From Acanthopleura granulata (Eukaryota; Mollusca; Polyplacophora; Chitonida; Chitonidae): a stretch of 64,000 bases of DNA. The stretch covers positions 1 to 64,000 of the forward strand of contig JABBOT010000015.1 of the NCBI GenBank assembly GCA_016165875.1. The letters are read 5' to 3'. A program made the translations under genes and the position numbers. Positions 1 through 48,369 of the stretch are shown here, in pieces (the stretch's first letter is position 1; each line of letters begins with the position of its first letter). The notes beneath the pieces are model-generated. The model was not told the origin of the DNA. It searched no databases and saw only the letters and a program-made list of their open reading frames with translations.

Positions 1-61
1 AACTTGTATTTCTCATTTGGTTCTGGCAATCTAACACAGGAGTATTGGGGTTATTTTTCAG

Positions 62-2839
62 ATGAATGTCAAACAAAGTATGGAAATGCGAATGCCTGGC
101 GATACTGCTGTAAGGTGTTTGACCTTCTCACCATTGCAGCGGTAAGTATGTACCAGTAAAATCTGCTTATCATACCACTGTATTCTCACTACAGTAGTGG
201 TAAGTATGTACCAGTGAAACCAGCTTCAATTAGAAAACATATGAATTCAAATCAAGAGGCTGCATGTTCCTTTGTCTGGTTTCTTTGAATTGTGCTCAAC
301 TTGATGCCTCTGACAATGTTTACTTAAATGTTGTTGCCAAGCAGTGAAAAAGCCACCAGCAGCAAGAAGTCATTTACAGCTATCAAAGTGGTTGTGATTT
401 CAGATAATTGATGACAGCGTTCTGTGTGTGCATGGTGGCTTGTCACCCGACATCAAGACCATTGATCAGATCCGAACCATTGAGAGGAACCAGGAGATCC
501 CCCACAAAGGCGCCTTCTGTGATATCCTTTACTGCAGTTGTAACCCTCAGCCTGAATCATCCTTATATAGTCCTTGACTTCATTTGGCCCTATTGTAATC
601 CTCAGCATGATTCAGCCCTTATATAGTCCTTGACTTCAGTCGGCCCTGTCGTTATCCTCAACATGATTCCGTCCTTGTATAGTCCTTGACTTCAGTCGGC
701 CCTGTCATTATCCTCAACATGAGTTGGCCCCTATATAGTCCTTGACTTCAGTCGGCCCTGTAGTTATCCTCAACATGATTTGGCCCTTATATAGTCCTTG
801 ACTTCAGTCGGCCCTGTCATTATCCTCAACATGAGTTGGCCCCTATATAGTCCTTGACTTCAGTCGGCCTTGTAGTTATCCTCAACATGAGTTGGCCCTT
901 ATATAGTCCTTGACTTCAGTCGGCCCTGTCATTATCCTCAACATGAGTTGGCCCTTATATAGTCCTTGACTTCAGTCGACCTTGTAGTTATCCTCAACAT
1001 GATTTGGCCATTATATAGTCCTTGTCTTCATTTTGCTCGGAAATATATTTTGACGGAATTTGATTAGTCCTTGACTTCAGTTTGCCTTCAGATATTCCTT
1101 GACTTCAGTCTGTCCTTATGTTCTTTTACTTCAGTTCACCCTTACAGATTTCCTGATTTAGTTTGCCTTGTACTGGACTTCAGTTTGTTCTTACACATTC
1201 CTTGAAGGACCTCTGTGGTTAAGGTGGTAAGGGCAGCAGTGCAGCGCAGTGAGCCAGGAGCCCCTCACCAATGCAATCTCTGCGAGTTCAAACCTAGCTC
1301 CTGCTGTGGGAAGGCCTACCACTAACCTGTGGTTGTTCGTGGGTTTCCCCCCTGACTCTGACCGGTTTCCTACCACTGTAATGCTTGTTGCCTTTGTATG
1401 TGAAATATTCTTGAGTACGGTATAAAATACCAGTCAAAGAGATGAAAAAAATAGATATTCCTTGACATCAGTTTTCATACATCTTAACTTCAGTTCGCCC
1501 ATACATAGTCCTTGACTCCAGTTTGATATTAGATGGTTCTAAGGAGTGAACAAGTGTTTTAGGCAATTTTTTTGTTTTTGGTCAGACAATTTTATCAAAA
1601 TTTGTATGGTCAGGGAAAACTAAGTCTTGTTATAAAAGCTTTAAACTTGCTGAAAGCCAGCTATGTGAAAACAGTCCAGTAATGTGATATGTTTTTATAC
1701 TGTTGACATCCTTAACTCCCCGTATATCTGGTGTGGTCTGATCCAGAAGACGTGGAGACCTGGGCTATAAGTCCACGAGGGGCAGGATGGCTGTTTGGCT
1801 CAAAAGTCACTCAAGAGGTATAGTAGGGCATAGCTTGTTGAAATACATGTTGTATAGAGGTATAGTAGGGCATAGCTTGTTGAAATACGTGTTGTATAGA
1901 GGTATAGTAGGGCATAGCTTGTTGAAATACATGTTGTATAGAGGTATAGTAGGGCATAGCTTATTGAAATACGTGTTGTATAGAGGTATAGTATGGCATA
2001 GCTTGTTGAAATACGTCTTGTATAGCTAAAGTGGAAGCATCGGGACGTTAATGATTGATAATGTTCAGTATGGCCATGTTAGAGTATTGTTGAAGTTATC
2101 TTTGTACACCTGACATTCTTATTCGTGAATGACTTTGTAGGCAGTTTCATCATTGTGATCGAAAATTGTTTATAAATGCCATTGTGTTTTCATCCTTGCT
2201 ATTCATGGCGCAATTCAAAAATTTATTTGCTTGAAACAATTTTGAAATCAGTGTTACGTGCCAGTTCAGTACGCTTGGAATTATTGTACCTTTTTGTCTC
2301 TTTTTCAGTTCGTTCACATTAACAACATTAAGCTGATATGTCGAGCTCACCAGTTGGTTCATGAGGGTAAGTCGTATATGTGCACCTGTGGGTAAACATT
2401 GTAGGGCACTATTACCAGACATGCTCAGCAGCTGGTTCATGAGGGTAAGTCTGGGGCTGTGGGTGATGCCCTGCGTACAGACATAAATGCACCTGTGAGT
2501 AACCATTCTGGGGCACTATTACACTGGTAATCAGTAACACAGGCTGTAAATCTAACCCTTGATTTGCTGTGGTGTAGGATATTATGCACGACCAGTTTGT
2601 GCTATGGTTACATAAATTGAAGCATTGCAATTCTTTTGTTGTTTTCAGGCTTCAAGTATATGTTTGAGGAGAAGCTGGTGACAGTTTGGTCCGCCCCTAA
2701 CTATTGTTATCGCTGTGGCAACATCGCCGCTGTTCTCTCCTTCTCAGACTGTGATCATCGCGAGCCCAAACTTTTCCGGGCTGTCCCAGACAATGAACGC
2801 GTTATACCTTCCCGAACAACAACACCATACTTTCTCTAG
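62..2839 (+). CDS. PPP6C: Serine/threonine protein phosphatase 6 catalytic subunit, C-terminal 179 codons (5' part lies outside the window)
   Basis: Catalytic subunit of PP6, a cytosolic and nuclear PPP-family metallophosphatase that works with SAPS and ankyrin regulatory subunits. Exons: 62-141, 404-521, 1726-1817, 2309-2366, 2649-2839; phases agree at every junction. Visible family motifs are [19 protein letters not shown], the [19 protein letters not shown] stretch, RAHQLVHEG (metal-binding His), [11 protein letters not shown] and the terminal TTPYFL with the methylated Leu. The end [17 protein letters not shown] is PP6-like rather than PP2A or PP4. The family is about 305 residues, so about 126 N-terminal residues lie upstream. 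Four introns are seen; 522-1725 has U12-type signals, and three of the donors are duplicated in tandem downstream. A possible poly(A) signal AATAAA is at 4419-4424. Confidence 0.95.
540..1080. repeat. 56-bp minisatellite inside the PPP6C U12-type intron
   Basis: About eight copies of a unit containing TATATAGTCCTTGACTTCAG and CCTCAACATGA. Successive CATGA starts at 718 and 774 give 56 bp. The first, most diverged copy begins within about 15-30 nt of the 5' splice site. Degenerate fragments (CCTTGACTTCAG) continue to about 1200 and past the SINE. Confidence 0.9.
1204..1440 (+). mobile_element. tRNA-derived SINE, family A
   Basis: The head ACCTCTGTGGTTAAGG is A-box-like and GCGAGTTCAAACCTA is B-box-like. 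The body shares AGGAGCC, GGAAGGCCTACCA and GGTTTCC with the other copies. The 3' tail TGAAATATTCTTGAGTACGG leads into an A-rich end. The same family lies reversed at 22208-22471. The match to a Pol III internal promoter is by eye. Confidence 0.75.
1812..2026. repeat. 42-bp minisatellite starting at the PPP6C exon C splice donor
   Basis: Five near-perfect 42-bp units (GGTATAGTAGGGCATAGC...). The first GAGGTATAGTAG is the real exon-intron boundary at 1817/1818, and every later unit repeats AGAGGTATAG, so the donor itself is copied. Translation shows a 14-residue periodic ORF that is not a gene. An in-frame TAG directly follows the donor. Confidence 0.92.
2345..2520. repeat. Tandem duplication of the PPP6C exon D end with its splice donor
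   Basis: The exon end TTGGTTCATGAGGGTAAGTC (donor after 2366) recurs about 86 bp downstream as CTGGTTCATGAGGGTAAGTC. The flanking intron sequence (ATGCACCTGTG, GGGCACTATTAC) is also present twice. The second copy is a perfect decoy donor. Confidence 0.85.
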
Positions 2840-4632
2840 AGATTTGTGCATCAGATACAGATTTCTACTCCAATTTACAGAGGTGGGGGACAAGGGAGGT
2901 CACTCTGCTGGTGGATCAAGGGAGATAACCCGTCATCTTTTGTTCAGGTGTTTCATGACACGGACTGAAATTCACAGTACAACTAATGCAACCCAGGTTT
3001 TTGTAATGACCTGAAGTTACACTTCTTTTGTAAATTTTTAATACGTTGAACATACATGTATGGAAACTATGTTGCAAACGGAAGTGCATGCCATTTCTGA
3101 AGATGTGAACTTTTGATTAAGAGAAGGGTACACTGGAGCAGTTCAAGATCCACAAAGTGTATTTCCAGACAATAACTGATTAGCAGCCTACAATCCATAA
3201 TTGGGGAGTGTGTACATACTATATCTGTAATCCATCATCAGAACACTAACCAAAGGTGAATCAGTTAACAGTATACTAGGGCTTATAGAGAACTGATTTG
3301 GTCTGTGATTTCCATGCCCATGAAGTGCACATATGCTCATATAGAATGTGTGGTTTGAGCAGGATTGATTCCCCTTTGAACCAGACCAGGTGGCAGCACT
3401 AGCTGTAGTATACACCAGGTTTGCCTCTGCTTGACTCAGTACTGGCTTCATCCTTCAGTCTGTGGTACAAACACACATCCAGCGAAGCTGTTAACATAGA
3501 ACCTGTTCTGTCATCAGACTCCGGATCCAGTGTTCCCTGAGAGCACTGGAATTCCACAGCCAGATTTAATGTGGTTTTTGCATAGTGTTGGCACAGATAT
3601 CCCTGTTTCTGGTGTTGATAGAAGTTAGCTGTACACCTATAACTGATAAGAAGAGATTAAGCCAGGAGTGTGAATGAAAAATGCACGTATGTCCACGGTT
3701 GTATCTTAACATGTTGATGATTGAGTGATGGGCAGACTTGTCATTCAGGGGAAATCTGGGCTTGTTTGCTGTTGACTCAGGCAGATGGACTTTTAACCAT
3801 GAGTTTTTAAGCAAATGTCTATTAAGTTTTAGACAAGGTACTTTGAGAGAATGAAGGTACATATGAATTCCTGTACAATATCTTAGTCATATCCCAATTT
3901 AAACACGCAATTCCAACCAGGTCAGAATTGGTCACATGTTCTAATGATACTAATATTTCCTTGCTTTGCATGTCTTTGTGTTCAAATGTCAAATTGTGAA
4001 CAATCCAAGAAGGATACATCACTGGTCTTATCTGCATTTATCGTGGTAAGATAATGATGAAAACATCCTTCTTGACTTGAAAAATCCTGACTGCCCATTC
4101 ATGGAATGTGTTGGAGACATAAAGAATTTCATTCTACATCTTATAGCGGCATAGGTTTTTTACACAACCATATATTTTACCTGTACCACTGGCAAGGAGA
4201 GTTATGCTAATTTATTGGTCAATTACAACGCTTTGTTGTTTTCTGCTGCAGAATCTTATTTGTCAATAGAGTGAGTATGAGTGAAATTCTCAGTGACTTT
4301 TTACACTCACAATCAGGGCACAAGGACCATGTACCCTTTAACATCAGGAACAGTGACTAATGTATATACCAATACAAATAGGCTGAAGGTGTTGTACATA
4401 ATATATAAATACACGTGGAATAAAAGAACAAAAATTTTAAATCCATTTTCTTCCTTCATTTACATGCACATGTTGTGTTTGGTTGTCTAATGGGACTGTC
4501 CTGTATATCAGTCGTAGAGCGACAGAGCAATGTTTCCGAGTAGCACAGCAGTCCCATCTGTGCTGCCTCACGGAAATGCCATGCTGAAGACATCAGACAC
4601 AATGCTGCCACTGCTCAACACTGCTTGGCTCT
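2840..4632 (+). other. Probable PPP6C 3' UTR and downstream sequence
   Basis: No coding potential is convincing here. AATAAA at 4419-4424 followed by an A/T-rich stretch could end the transcript, giving a UTR of about 1.6 kb. No repeats or structured RNA recognised by eye. Confidence 0.4.
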
Positions 4633-4970
4633 GGACCACCTGTGGCCTGGTAGTCTGAGCGTCTGCCTTGAGGTCCCGGGATCAAACCTGGGTCAGGTCA
4701 CACTAAAGACTTTGAAAATGGTACTTGTTGCTACCTTGCTTGGCACTGGGCACTGAGAGGCTAGGGCAACAAAACATTACTGGTTGGCCTTGTGTCAGTT
4801 TATCTGACTGGGTGGGGTGTCATGTCTGGTGTCTTCGGCATAATGCTCCAGTGGCAGCAGACTCGCCCTGCCAAAAGGAGACACAGCGCATCTACATTCT
4901 AATGGCTCCTCATTGTCATATGACTGAAAAATTATAGCATACATCATTAAACCCAAGCATACACACATGC
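4633..4970 (+). mobile_element. tRNA-derived SINE, family B
   Basis: The head carries GGCCTGGTAGTCTGAGCG and the B box GGGATCAAACCTGGGTC, followed by a body shared with copies at 56264 and (reversed) 51486: ACTAAAGACTTTGAAAATGG, GGTGTCATGTCTGGTGTCTTC and a final part ending AGGAGACAC... Confidence 0.7.
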
Positions 4971-5383
4971 TTGACTGCAAAGTGACTATCAGTACAGCTC
5001 AGTAGTGCTCCAATGCAAGTCCACATCAAAGACAACAGAGAGGCAGCCTCTCCCTATTCACAGAAGCCAGGCCAATCCGAGTTTGCCGTTTTACCAAACT
5101 CATGATTCTTGGATAATCCACGGAAGTCACGACATCTGGTTCATCACATGAAAGGCTCACCATACTGGTGGAAGACAAGTGATCCTCAGTGAGTGTTAGA
5201 CTGCACAAATGGTTAGACAAGTGTTGTCCAGTACTTACTGTCACCAAGTCCCTGCTAACAGTGAACGCCGAGCGATGTGCAAATTTGCTGTCCAGGGCCA
5301 CCTTGATGACAGAACCATATACCAAATGTTTGATATACATATAAGCTGATTATAGTTGGAGGAAACCAGCATGTTTGAAGATC

Positions 5384-6905
5384 TATGGACGGTCTGGAGG
5401 AATACCAGAAGGCCTTACCAATAACTGATGAATTCTCCTACATGTGGAGAATACTTCCATCCTCAGTGAAAGTTCAATGTGCACATCATATTGGTTGTGT
5501 AGGCAAGCAAAGAATTCTCTACTTGGTGTGCACTTCCTTCCTCAATGAGAACTGTGTGTGTACATCATACTGATGGTATCAGCAAGTGAAGAATTCTCCT
5601 ACATGTGGGGCACACATCCATTCTCATTGAGAGCTTTGTGTGTACATCATACTGATGGTACAGGCTGGTGAGGAATTCTCCAGGTTTTGGAAACTTCCTT
5701 TTCTCAATGAGAACTTAATGTGTACACCATTTTGATAGTATAGGCAAGTGAAGAATTCTCCTACATTTGAGGCACTCTTCCTTCCTCAGTGAGAGCTTTG
5801 TGTGTACATCATACTGGTGGTATAGGCTGGTGAAGAATTCTCCCACCGGTGGTGCACACTTCCTTCCTGAGTGAAGGTCCAGTATGTACATCATATTGAT
5901 GGTATAGGCAAGTGAAGAATTGTACTACATTTGGGGCACAATTCCTTCCTCAGTGAGAGCTCAGTGTGTGTGTCCTATTGATGGTACATGTATAGGCTAG
6001 TGAAGAATTCTAATACATATGGGGCACACTTCTTCACTCAGTGTGTACACCATATTGATAGCATAGGCAAGTGAAGAATTCTCCTACATTTTGGGCACAC
6101 TTCCTTCCGCAATGGGAGCTTTGTGTGTACATCATACTGGTGGTATGGGCTGGTGAAGAATTCTCCCACCGGTGGTGCACACTTCCTTCCTCGGTGAGAG
6201 TTCAGTGTGCGCATAATATTGATGGTATAGGCGAGTGAAGAATTCTCCTACATGTGGGGCACAATTCCTTAATCAGTGAGAGCTCAGTGTGTATGTCCTA
6301 TTGATGGTACATGTATAGGCTGGTGAAGAATTCTAATACATGTGGGGCACACTTCTTTGCTCAGTGAGAGCTCAGTGTGTACACCATATTGATAGTACAG
6401 GCAAGTGAAGAATTCTCCTCCATGTGCAGCATGCTTCCTTCTTCAAGGAGAGCTCAGTGTGTACACCATATTGGTAGTATAGGCAAGGGATGAATTCTAC
6501 ATGTGGAGCACACTTCCTTCCTCAGTGAGGGCTCAGTGTTCACATCATATTGATGGTATAGGCATGTGAAGAATTTTCCTACATGTGGAGCACACTTCCT
6601 TCCTCAGTGAGAGCTCAGTGTGCACATCATACTGATGGTATAGGTATGTGAAGAATTCTATTACATGTGGTGCAAACTTCCTTCCTCAAAGAGAACTAAA
6701 TATGTATGTACTATTGATGCTACATGTATGGGATGGTGGGGAATTCTCCTGCATGTGGAGCACACTTTCTTCTTGAATAACTCAGTGTGTGCACCATATT
6801 GATGGTACATGCATAGGCAGCGGGGAATTCTCCTGTATATGGAGCATATGTCAATCCTCAATGAGAGCTCAGTGTGCATGTCAATTTATGGTAAAGGCAA
6901 GTGAT
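5384..6905. repeat. Degenerate minisatellite of about 81 bp, about 18 copies
   Basis: GAAGAATTCTCCTACATGTG, GCACACTTCCTTCCTCAGTG and GTACATCATACTGATGGTAT recur in fixed order about every 81 bp, with substitutions and small indels. It is older and more diverged than the other arrays. Short ORFs across it are repeat artefacts. Confidence 0.85.
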
Positions 6906-8663
6906 TACATGTTCTAACAAACTTCTCATCTTACCACCTGAGAGGCACTGAACTGTCAACCGTTCATTTCCACGGCCTCAAGATCCATGCAGGCCAAAGA
7001 ATCGTGAAATTTCCTTACTTAAAGCCAGAACTGACCCTACACTGTAAGTGCCTGAGGGATTGGAAGATCCGCATATCAGCCATGCCTTGACTGGGCTACG
7101 TTTGTCACATGCCTGCCAAGCACCAGTGGTGTCCCCTGAGTAGTCCGCACAGCTTCCTGCATGTTTCATACACCTTTCCACCATCTCACAAGTGAAACAG
7201 TTGTGAGCGAAAGAGTTACAAGTGAAACACTTTCAAGTGAAAACAGTCTTGAGTATCATGTAAAACACAAACTGAGAGAACAAGGCAAAATGACAGATAC
7301 AGTACAAATGGTTTGCCAACAAAAGAAAGGTTTTATTAACTATTTACAATCTTATTATACAATGAAGTGGGCATAAAATGACATGTACAGTACTTATGAA
7401 ATGAGACCAGTCAATTGTGTATTTAGAATCGCATACAAAAACAGATTTACAACAATAATTACAAGAAAATACTGATGTCAGTGATAATGAGAGCTGATTC
7501 ACTAAACTGCCATGTGTCAACATACAGTAAGGTTCTGTGTATCCCTCAATCCTGTAGTACACATTTCCTCCACAGCTACAATCACCAGGCATGTCAGGGG
7601 TCACGCTGTACATTCTAAAATTGCCTGATTTAAGCTGCAGCAACAAACACGTTACAAGGTATATGTTCATACAAACTGGTCCACAAAGTTATAGCGCTTA
7701 CAATTTCCTACCTTAATCTTTTCATCATGCAAGTATCTAACACCCCAGTTATGCCAGTAAACGTTTTACATGCACTACCTCTATGCACAGACAGCATTAT
7801 GCTTATAACTTAACACTTGCCAGTTATCATTATGACCTCAGAACATGTTCCAGCTGCTTGTGCTGCCACACCGTTCTCCCGCTGACAACTTCCACTCACT
7901 AGGTGGAAAAAGAACATTTTATTCTACACCTGGAAACTGACTTTTGCATTGAAGAGCTCACTTGAAAAAAGATTTACCAGCATCTGGTTCAATATCCTGG
8001 ATGTAACATTCAACCCAAAGATAATCAATTCTACTTATTTCCAGTGTTGGGTCCAAAAGCACATTTTTTTATATACAGATGCAATGCATGCAGTTGTATT
8101 TTGGAACCCATGTGAGAACTTTTTGATGTTTTAAAATGCCGACTTCATCTTATCAAATACATCCGACTTATTGCCTCTAAGCCTTATCAGAACGCTAAGA
8201 GTAAAATTAGGCCATAACACTGATGTGGGCCACTGGACATTTTATTACAAACTAAGACCTGAAAACCTACTAAGACTCAGAAAACAATGTTCCAGATGTC
8301 AAGTTTTACACACAAACTTTGTCAGTCTTGGAGAAGCTCAGTGCACTAAATATCACACTTGTAGGGGCTAAGTTCAAACACGTGACTTCAAGTTGTCAAG
8401 GGATCACTATCACTACACTGGTAGTAACCCTTTTATGGCTGTAAAAGGATGTGGGTTTCTTTGTCATCATTTTTGCCTCATTCTGGTATACTGCACATTT
8501 GTCTTACTCTTCCACCCTGAACACAGCCACATTTCGCCTCACCATTACATAAGGGCTAAGTTTAGAGATACCTGTGTACACTAACACTGACGCACATGTA
8601 CTGTACATGAGCTAACATTTCCCACCCAAACCTGCTGTGACGAACCATACCATTGCCGGCTGT
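6906..8663. other. Intergenic sequence without recognised genes
   Basis: Between PPP6C and the 57-bp array. Contains scattered short ORFs (72 codons or fewer outside the array tail, one of 108) with no recognisable motif, and a small cluster of AAGTGAAACA-like words at 7188-7245. Confidence 0.3.
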
Positions 8664-8746
8664 TAAGCTCCAGTGCTGGTGAACTTCTGTTAGGGTTAGG
8701 GTTAGGGTTATTACTAACCCTAAGCTCCAGTGCTGGTGAACTTCTG
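8664..8746. repeat. Interstitial telomere-like repeat flanked by 26-bp direct repeats
   Basis: TTAGGG three times plus TTA at 8690-8710, then TTAC and the inverted form CTAACCCTAA. The whole block is bracketed by a perfect 26-bp direct repeat (TAAGCTCCAGTGCTGG...) at 8664-8689 and 8721-8746. It directly precedes the 57-bp array. Confidence 0.85.
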
Positions 8747-8751
8747 AGCAG

Positions 8752-10590
8752 GATATAATCCCTATCAGGGCTGCTTTGGCCAGGGTAATGTTATTACTAT
8801 CCTTCTTCGAGCTGATCCCTATCGAGACTGCTTTGGCCAGGGTAATGTTATTACTATCCTTCTTCGAGCTGATCCTATCAGGGCTGCTTTGGCCAGGGTC
8901 ATGTTATTACTATCCTTCTTCGAGCTGATCCCTATCAGGGCTGCTTTGGCCAGGGTCATGTTATTACTATCCTTCTTCGAGCTGATCCCTATCAGGGCTG
9001 CTTTGGCCAGGGTCATGTTATTACTATCCTTCTTCGAGCTGATCCCTATCAGGGCTACTTTGGCCAGGGTAATGTTATTACTATCCTTCTTCGAGCTGAT
9101 CCCTATCAGGGCTACTTTGGCCAGGGTAATGTTATTACTATCCTTCTTCGAGCTGATCCCTATCGAGACTGCTTTGGCCAGGGTCATGTTATTACTATCC
9201 TTCTTCGAGCTGATCCTATCAGGGCTGCTTTGGCCAGGGTCATGTTATTACTATCCTTCTTCGAGCTGATCCCTATCAGGGCTGCTTTGGCCAGGGTCAT
9301 GTTATTACTATCCTTCTTCGAGCTGATCCCTATCAGGGCTGCTTTGGCCAGGGTAATGTTATTACTATCCTTCTTCGAGCTGATCCCTATCAGGGCTACT
9401 TTGGCCAGGGTAATGTTATTACTATCCTTCTTCGAGCTGATCCCTATCGAGACTGCTTTGGCCAGGGTCATGTTATTACTATCCTTCTTCGAGCTGATCC
9501 CTATCAGGGCTACTTTGGCCAGGGTAATGAGCTGATATTACTATCTATCCTTCTTCGAGCTGATCCTATCAGGGCTGCTTTGGCCAGGGTCATGTTATTA
9601 CTATCCTTCTTCGAGCTGATCCCTATCAAGACTGCTTTGGCCAGGGTCATGTTATTACTATCCTTCTTCGAGCTGATCCCTATCAGGGCTACTTTGGCCA
9701 GGGTAATGTTATTACTATCCTTCTTCGAGCTGATCCCTATCAGGGCTACTACTTTGGCCAGGGCCAATGTTATTACTATCGGCTTCTTCGAGGCTGATCC
9801 CTATCAGACTGCAACTTTGGCCAGGGTAATGTTATTACTATCCTTCTTCGAGCTGATCCCTATCAGGGCTACTTTGGCCAGGGTAATGTTATTACTATCC
9901 TTCTTCGAGCTGATCCTATCAGGGCTGCTTTGGCCAGGGTCATGTTATTACTATCCTTCTTCGAGCTGATCCCTATCAAGACTGCTTTGGCCAGGGTCAT
10001 GTTATTACTATCCTTCTTCGAGCTGATCCCTATCAGGGCTACTTTGGCCAGGGTAATGTTATTACTATCCTTCTTCGAGCTGATCCCTATCGAGACTGCT
10101 TTGGCCAGGGTCATGTTATTACTATCCTTCTTCGAGCTGATCCCTATCAGGGCTACTTTGGCCAGGGTAATGTTATTACTATCCTTCTTCGAGCTGATCC
10201 CTATCAGGGCTGCTTTGGCCAGGGTAATGTTATTACTATCCTTCTTCGAGCTGATCCCTATCAGGGCTACTTTGGCCAGGGTAATGTTATTACTATCCTT
10301 CTTCGAGCTGATCCCTATCAGGGCTGCTTTGGCCAGGGTAATGTTATTACTATCCTTCTTCGAGCTGATCCCTATCAGGGCTACTTTGGCCAGGGTCATG
10401 TTATTACTATCCTTCTTCGAGCTGATCCCTATCGAGACTGCTTTGGCCAGGGTCATGTTATTACTATCCTTCTTCGAGCTGATCCCTATCAGGGCTACTT
10501 TGGCCAGGGTCATGTTATTACTATCCTTCTTCGAGCTGATCCCTATCAGGGCTACTTTGGCCAGGGTAATGTTATTACTATCCTTCATCG
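8752..10590. repeat. 57-bp minisatellite, about 32 copies
   Basis: Unit CTTTGGCCAGGGTAATGTTA plus TTACTATCCTTCTTCGAGCT plus GATCCCTATCAGGG and a few more bases. Variants (GTAATG/GTCATG, CAGGGCTGC/CGAGACTGC/CAGGGCTAC) alternate in blocks, so groups of units were copied together. The unit is a multiple of three, so long periodic ORFs appear on both strands (up to 254 codons); none is a gene. Confidence 0.97.
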
Positions 10591-11007
10591 AGTAGTACAT
10601 AAAACACCTTGACAACAAAGACATGTGACACAACTGCCAAGCCTATGAAGTGCATCTGACCAGATTTTTGCACTGTGCAACTTCACCCAAATGTGGAACA
10701 AGATTGGATCAAAATCATCCAAATGGTTAAGTGACCAAGCCTTGAGCATGGAACAAGATGTAAGTGAACAGAACAGATCTTCTGGTGTGCTACACTAACA
10801 CGTGTGTTTAAACTCTGCCATCACACAAATCACTTATTAGCATCAGGTCCATGCAATCTTGCCTTGCAATTGTGTGAGAAACGAGAGGGTGGGGAGGGGA
10901 GAAATGTGCCAAAAAGAAATACCCATGCAAACTGTTAATTCACAAGAACATATGCATATGAAAACAAGTTTGTACACTTGTCACATGTTCATGTGTAAAC
11001 ACTTATT

Positions 11008-11570
11008 ACTTGCCAGCCAGGTGTGTGTAGACATACCACGCCAGGAAGGTATGTGCAGACATAATACACCAGCAAGGCGTGTGTTCAGACATACCACGCC
11101 AGCCAGGTGACATACCATGTCAGCCAGGTGTGTGTAGATATATGACGCCAGCCAGGTGTGTGTAGACACGCCATGCCAGCCAGGTGTGTGTAGACATACG
11201 ACGCCAGCCAGGTGTGTGTAGACACACCATGCCAGCCAGGTGTGTGTAGACATACCACACCAGACAGGTGTGTGTAGACACGCCATGCCAGCCAGGTGTG
11301 TGTAGACATACCACGCCAGACAGGTGTGTGTAGACATACCATGTCAGCCAGGTGTGTGTAGACATACGACGCCAGCCAGGTGTGTGTAGACACACCATGC
11401 CAGCCAGGTGTGTGTAGACATACGACGCCAGCCAGGTGTGTGTAGACACACCATGCCAGCCAGGTGTGTGTAGACATACCACACCAGACAGGTGTGTGTA
11501 GATATACCATGCCAGCAATGTGTGTTCAGACATACCACGCCAGCGAGGTGTGTGCAGACATACCAAACCA
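11008..11570. repeat. 28-bp minisatellite just 3' of CDC73, about 20 copies
   Basis: Unit CCAGCCAGGTGTGTGTAGAC plus ATACGACG with variants. It lies within about 130-690 bp downstream of the CDC73 stop codon, so it may fall in the 3' UTR or the termination region. The His/Thr-rich ORFs on the minus strand are artefacts. Confidence 0.93.
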
Positions 11571-11693
11571 GACATGCCAGTACAGCACAAGTTTTAAATG
11601 TTATTGGCAGCTGTGATAATCTTACAGTATTTACATATGTACATAAAAATGTGAGATACTAAGGTTTTCTGTCCGAGTCGTCTTATTTCCTCC

Positions 11694-48025
<36,332 letters not shown>

Positions 48026-48286
48026 CTTGCCTTGCTCCGGATTGCCCTCATGCTTGACTCGTACATTTCTACAGTTAATTCGCCTGCAGGGTCCATGCAT
48101 GGTGAACGTGCCACCAGTATCAACCCTGCTGCAGTTTCGCACACATAAATTTATGTTCAGTAACATTTACTTGATTATTGTTTAACGTCTCTTCTTTTCA
48201 TATAAGAATAAAGTTTGCTCTCTCTAGAATACTGTTGTTGGTTTATATTTTCGACTTGAACACCAATTGTGTTCATACATAAATTT

Positions 48287-48298
48287 ATATATATACAT

Positions 48299-48363
<65 letters not shown>
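48287..48363. repeat. (TA)n microsatellite
   Basis: About 26 uninterrupted TA units at 48310-48361 preceded by CATACACACACATACA, about 280 bp 5' of the CDC73 start codon. Confidence 0.97.

Positions 48364-48369
<6 letters not shown>

Larger units (their letters stand above)
522..1725 (+). other. U12-type (minor spliceosome) intron of PPP6C with AT...AT ends
   Basis: The coding sequence breaks after GAFC plus one base and resumes at LVWSDPEDV. No GT-AG pair joins these in frame: there is no AG near 1725, and an in-frame TAA at 1713-1715 blocks use of any upstream AG. Position 522 starts ATATCCTTT, the canonical U12 AT-type 5' splice site. TCCTTAAC at 1709-1716 matches the U12 branch-point consensus, with its A about 10 nt before 1725, as expected. 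The frame requires the intron to end in AT, a rare terminus. A 56-bp minisatellite and a SINE sit inside. Confidence 0.8.

Noticed and set aside
8819..10633. Long ORFs on both strands (up to 254 codons) in the 57-bp array
   Set aside because: Unit length is a multiple of three and contains no stop in several frames, so the periodic ORFs follow automatically; there is no family match or splice context.
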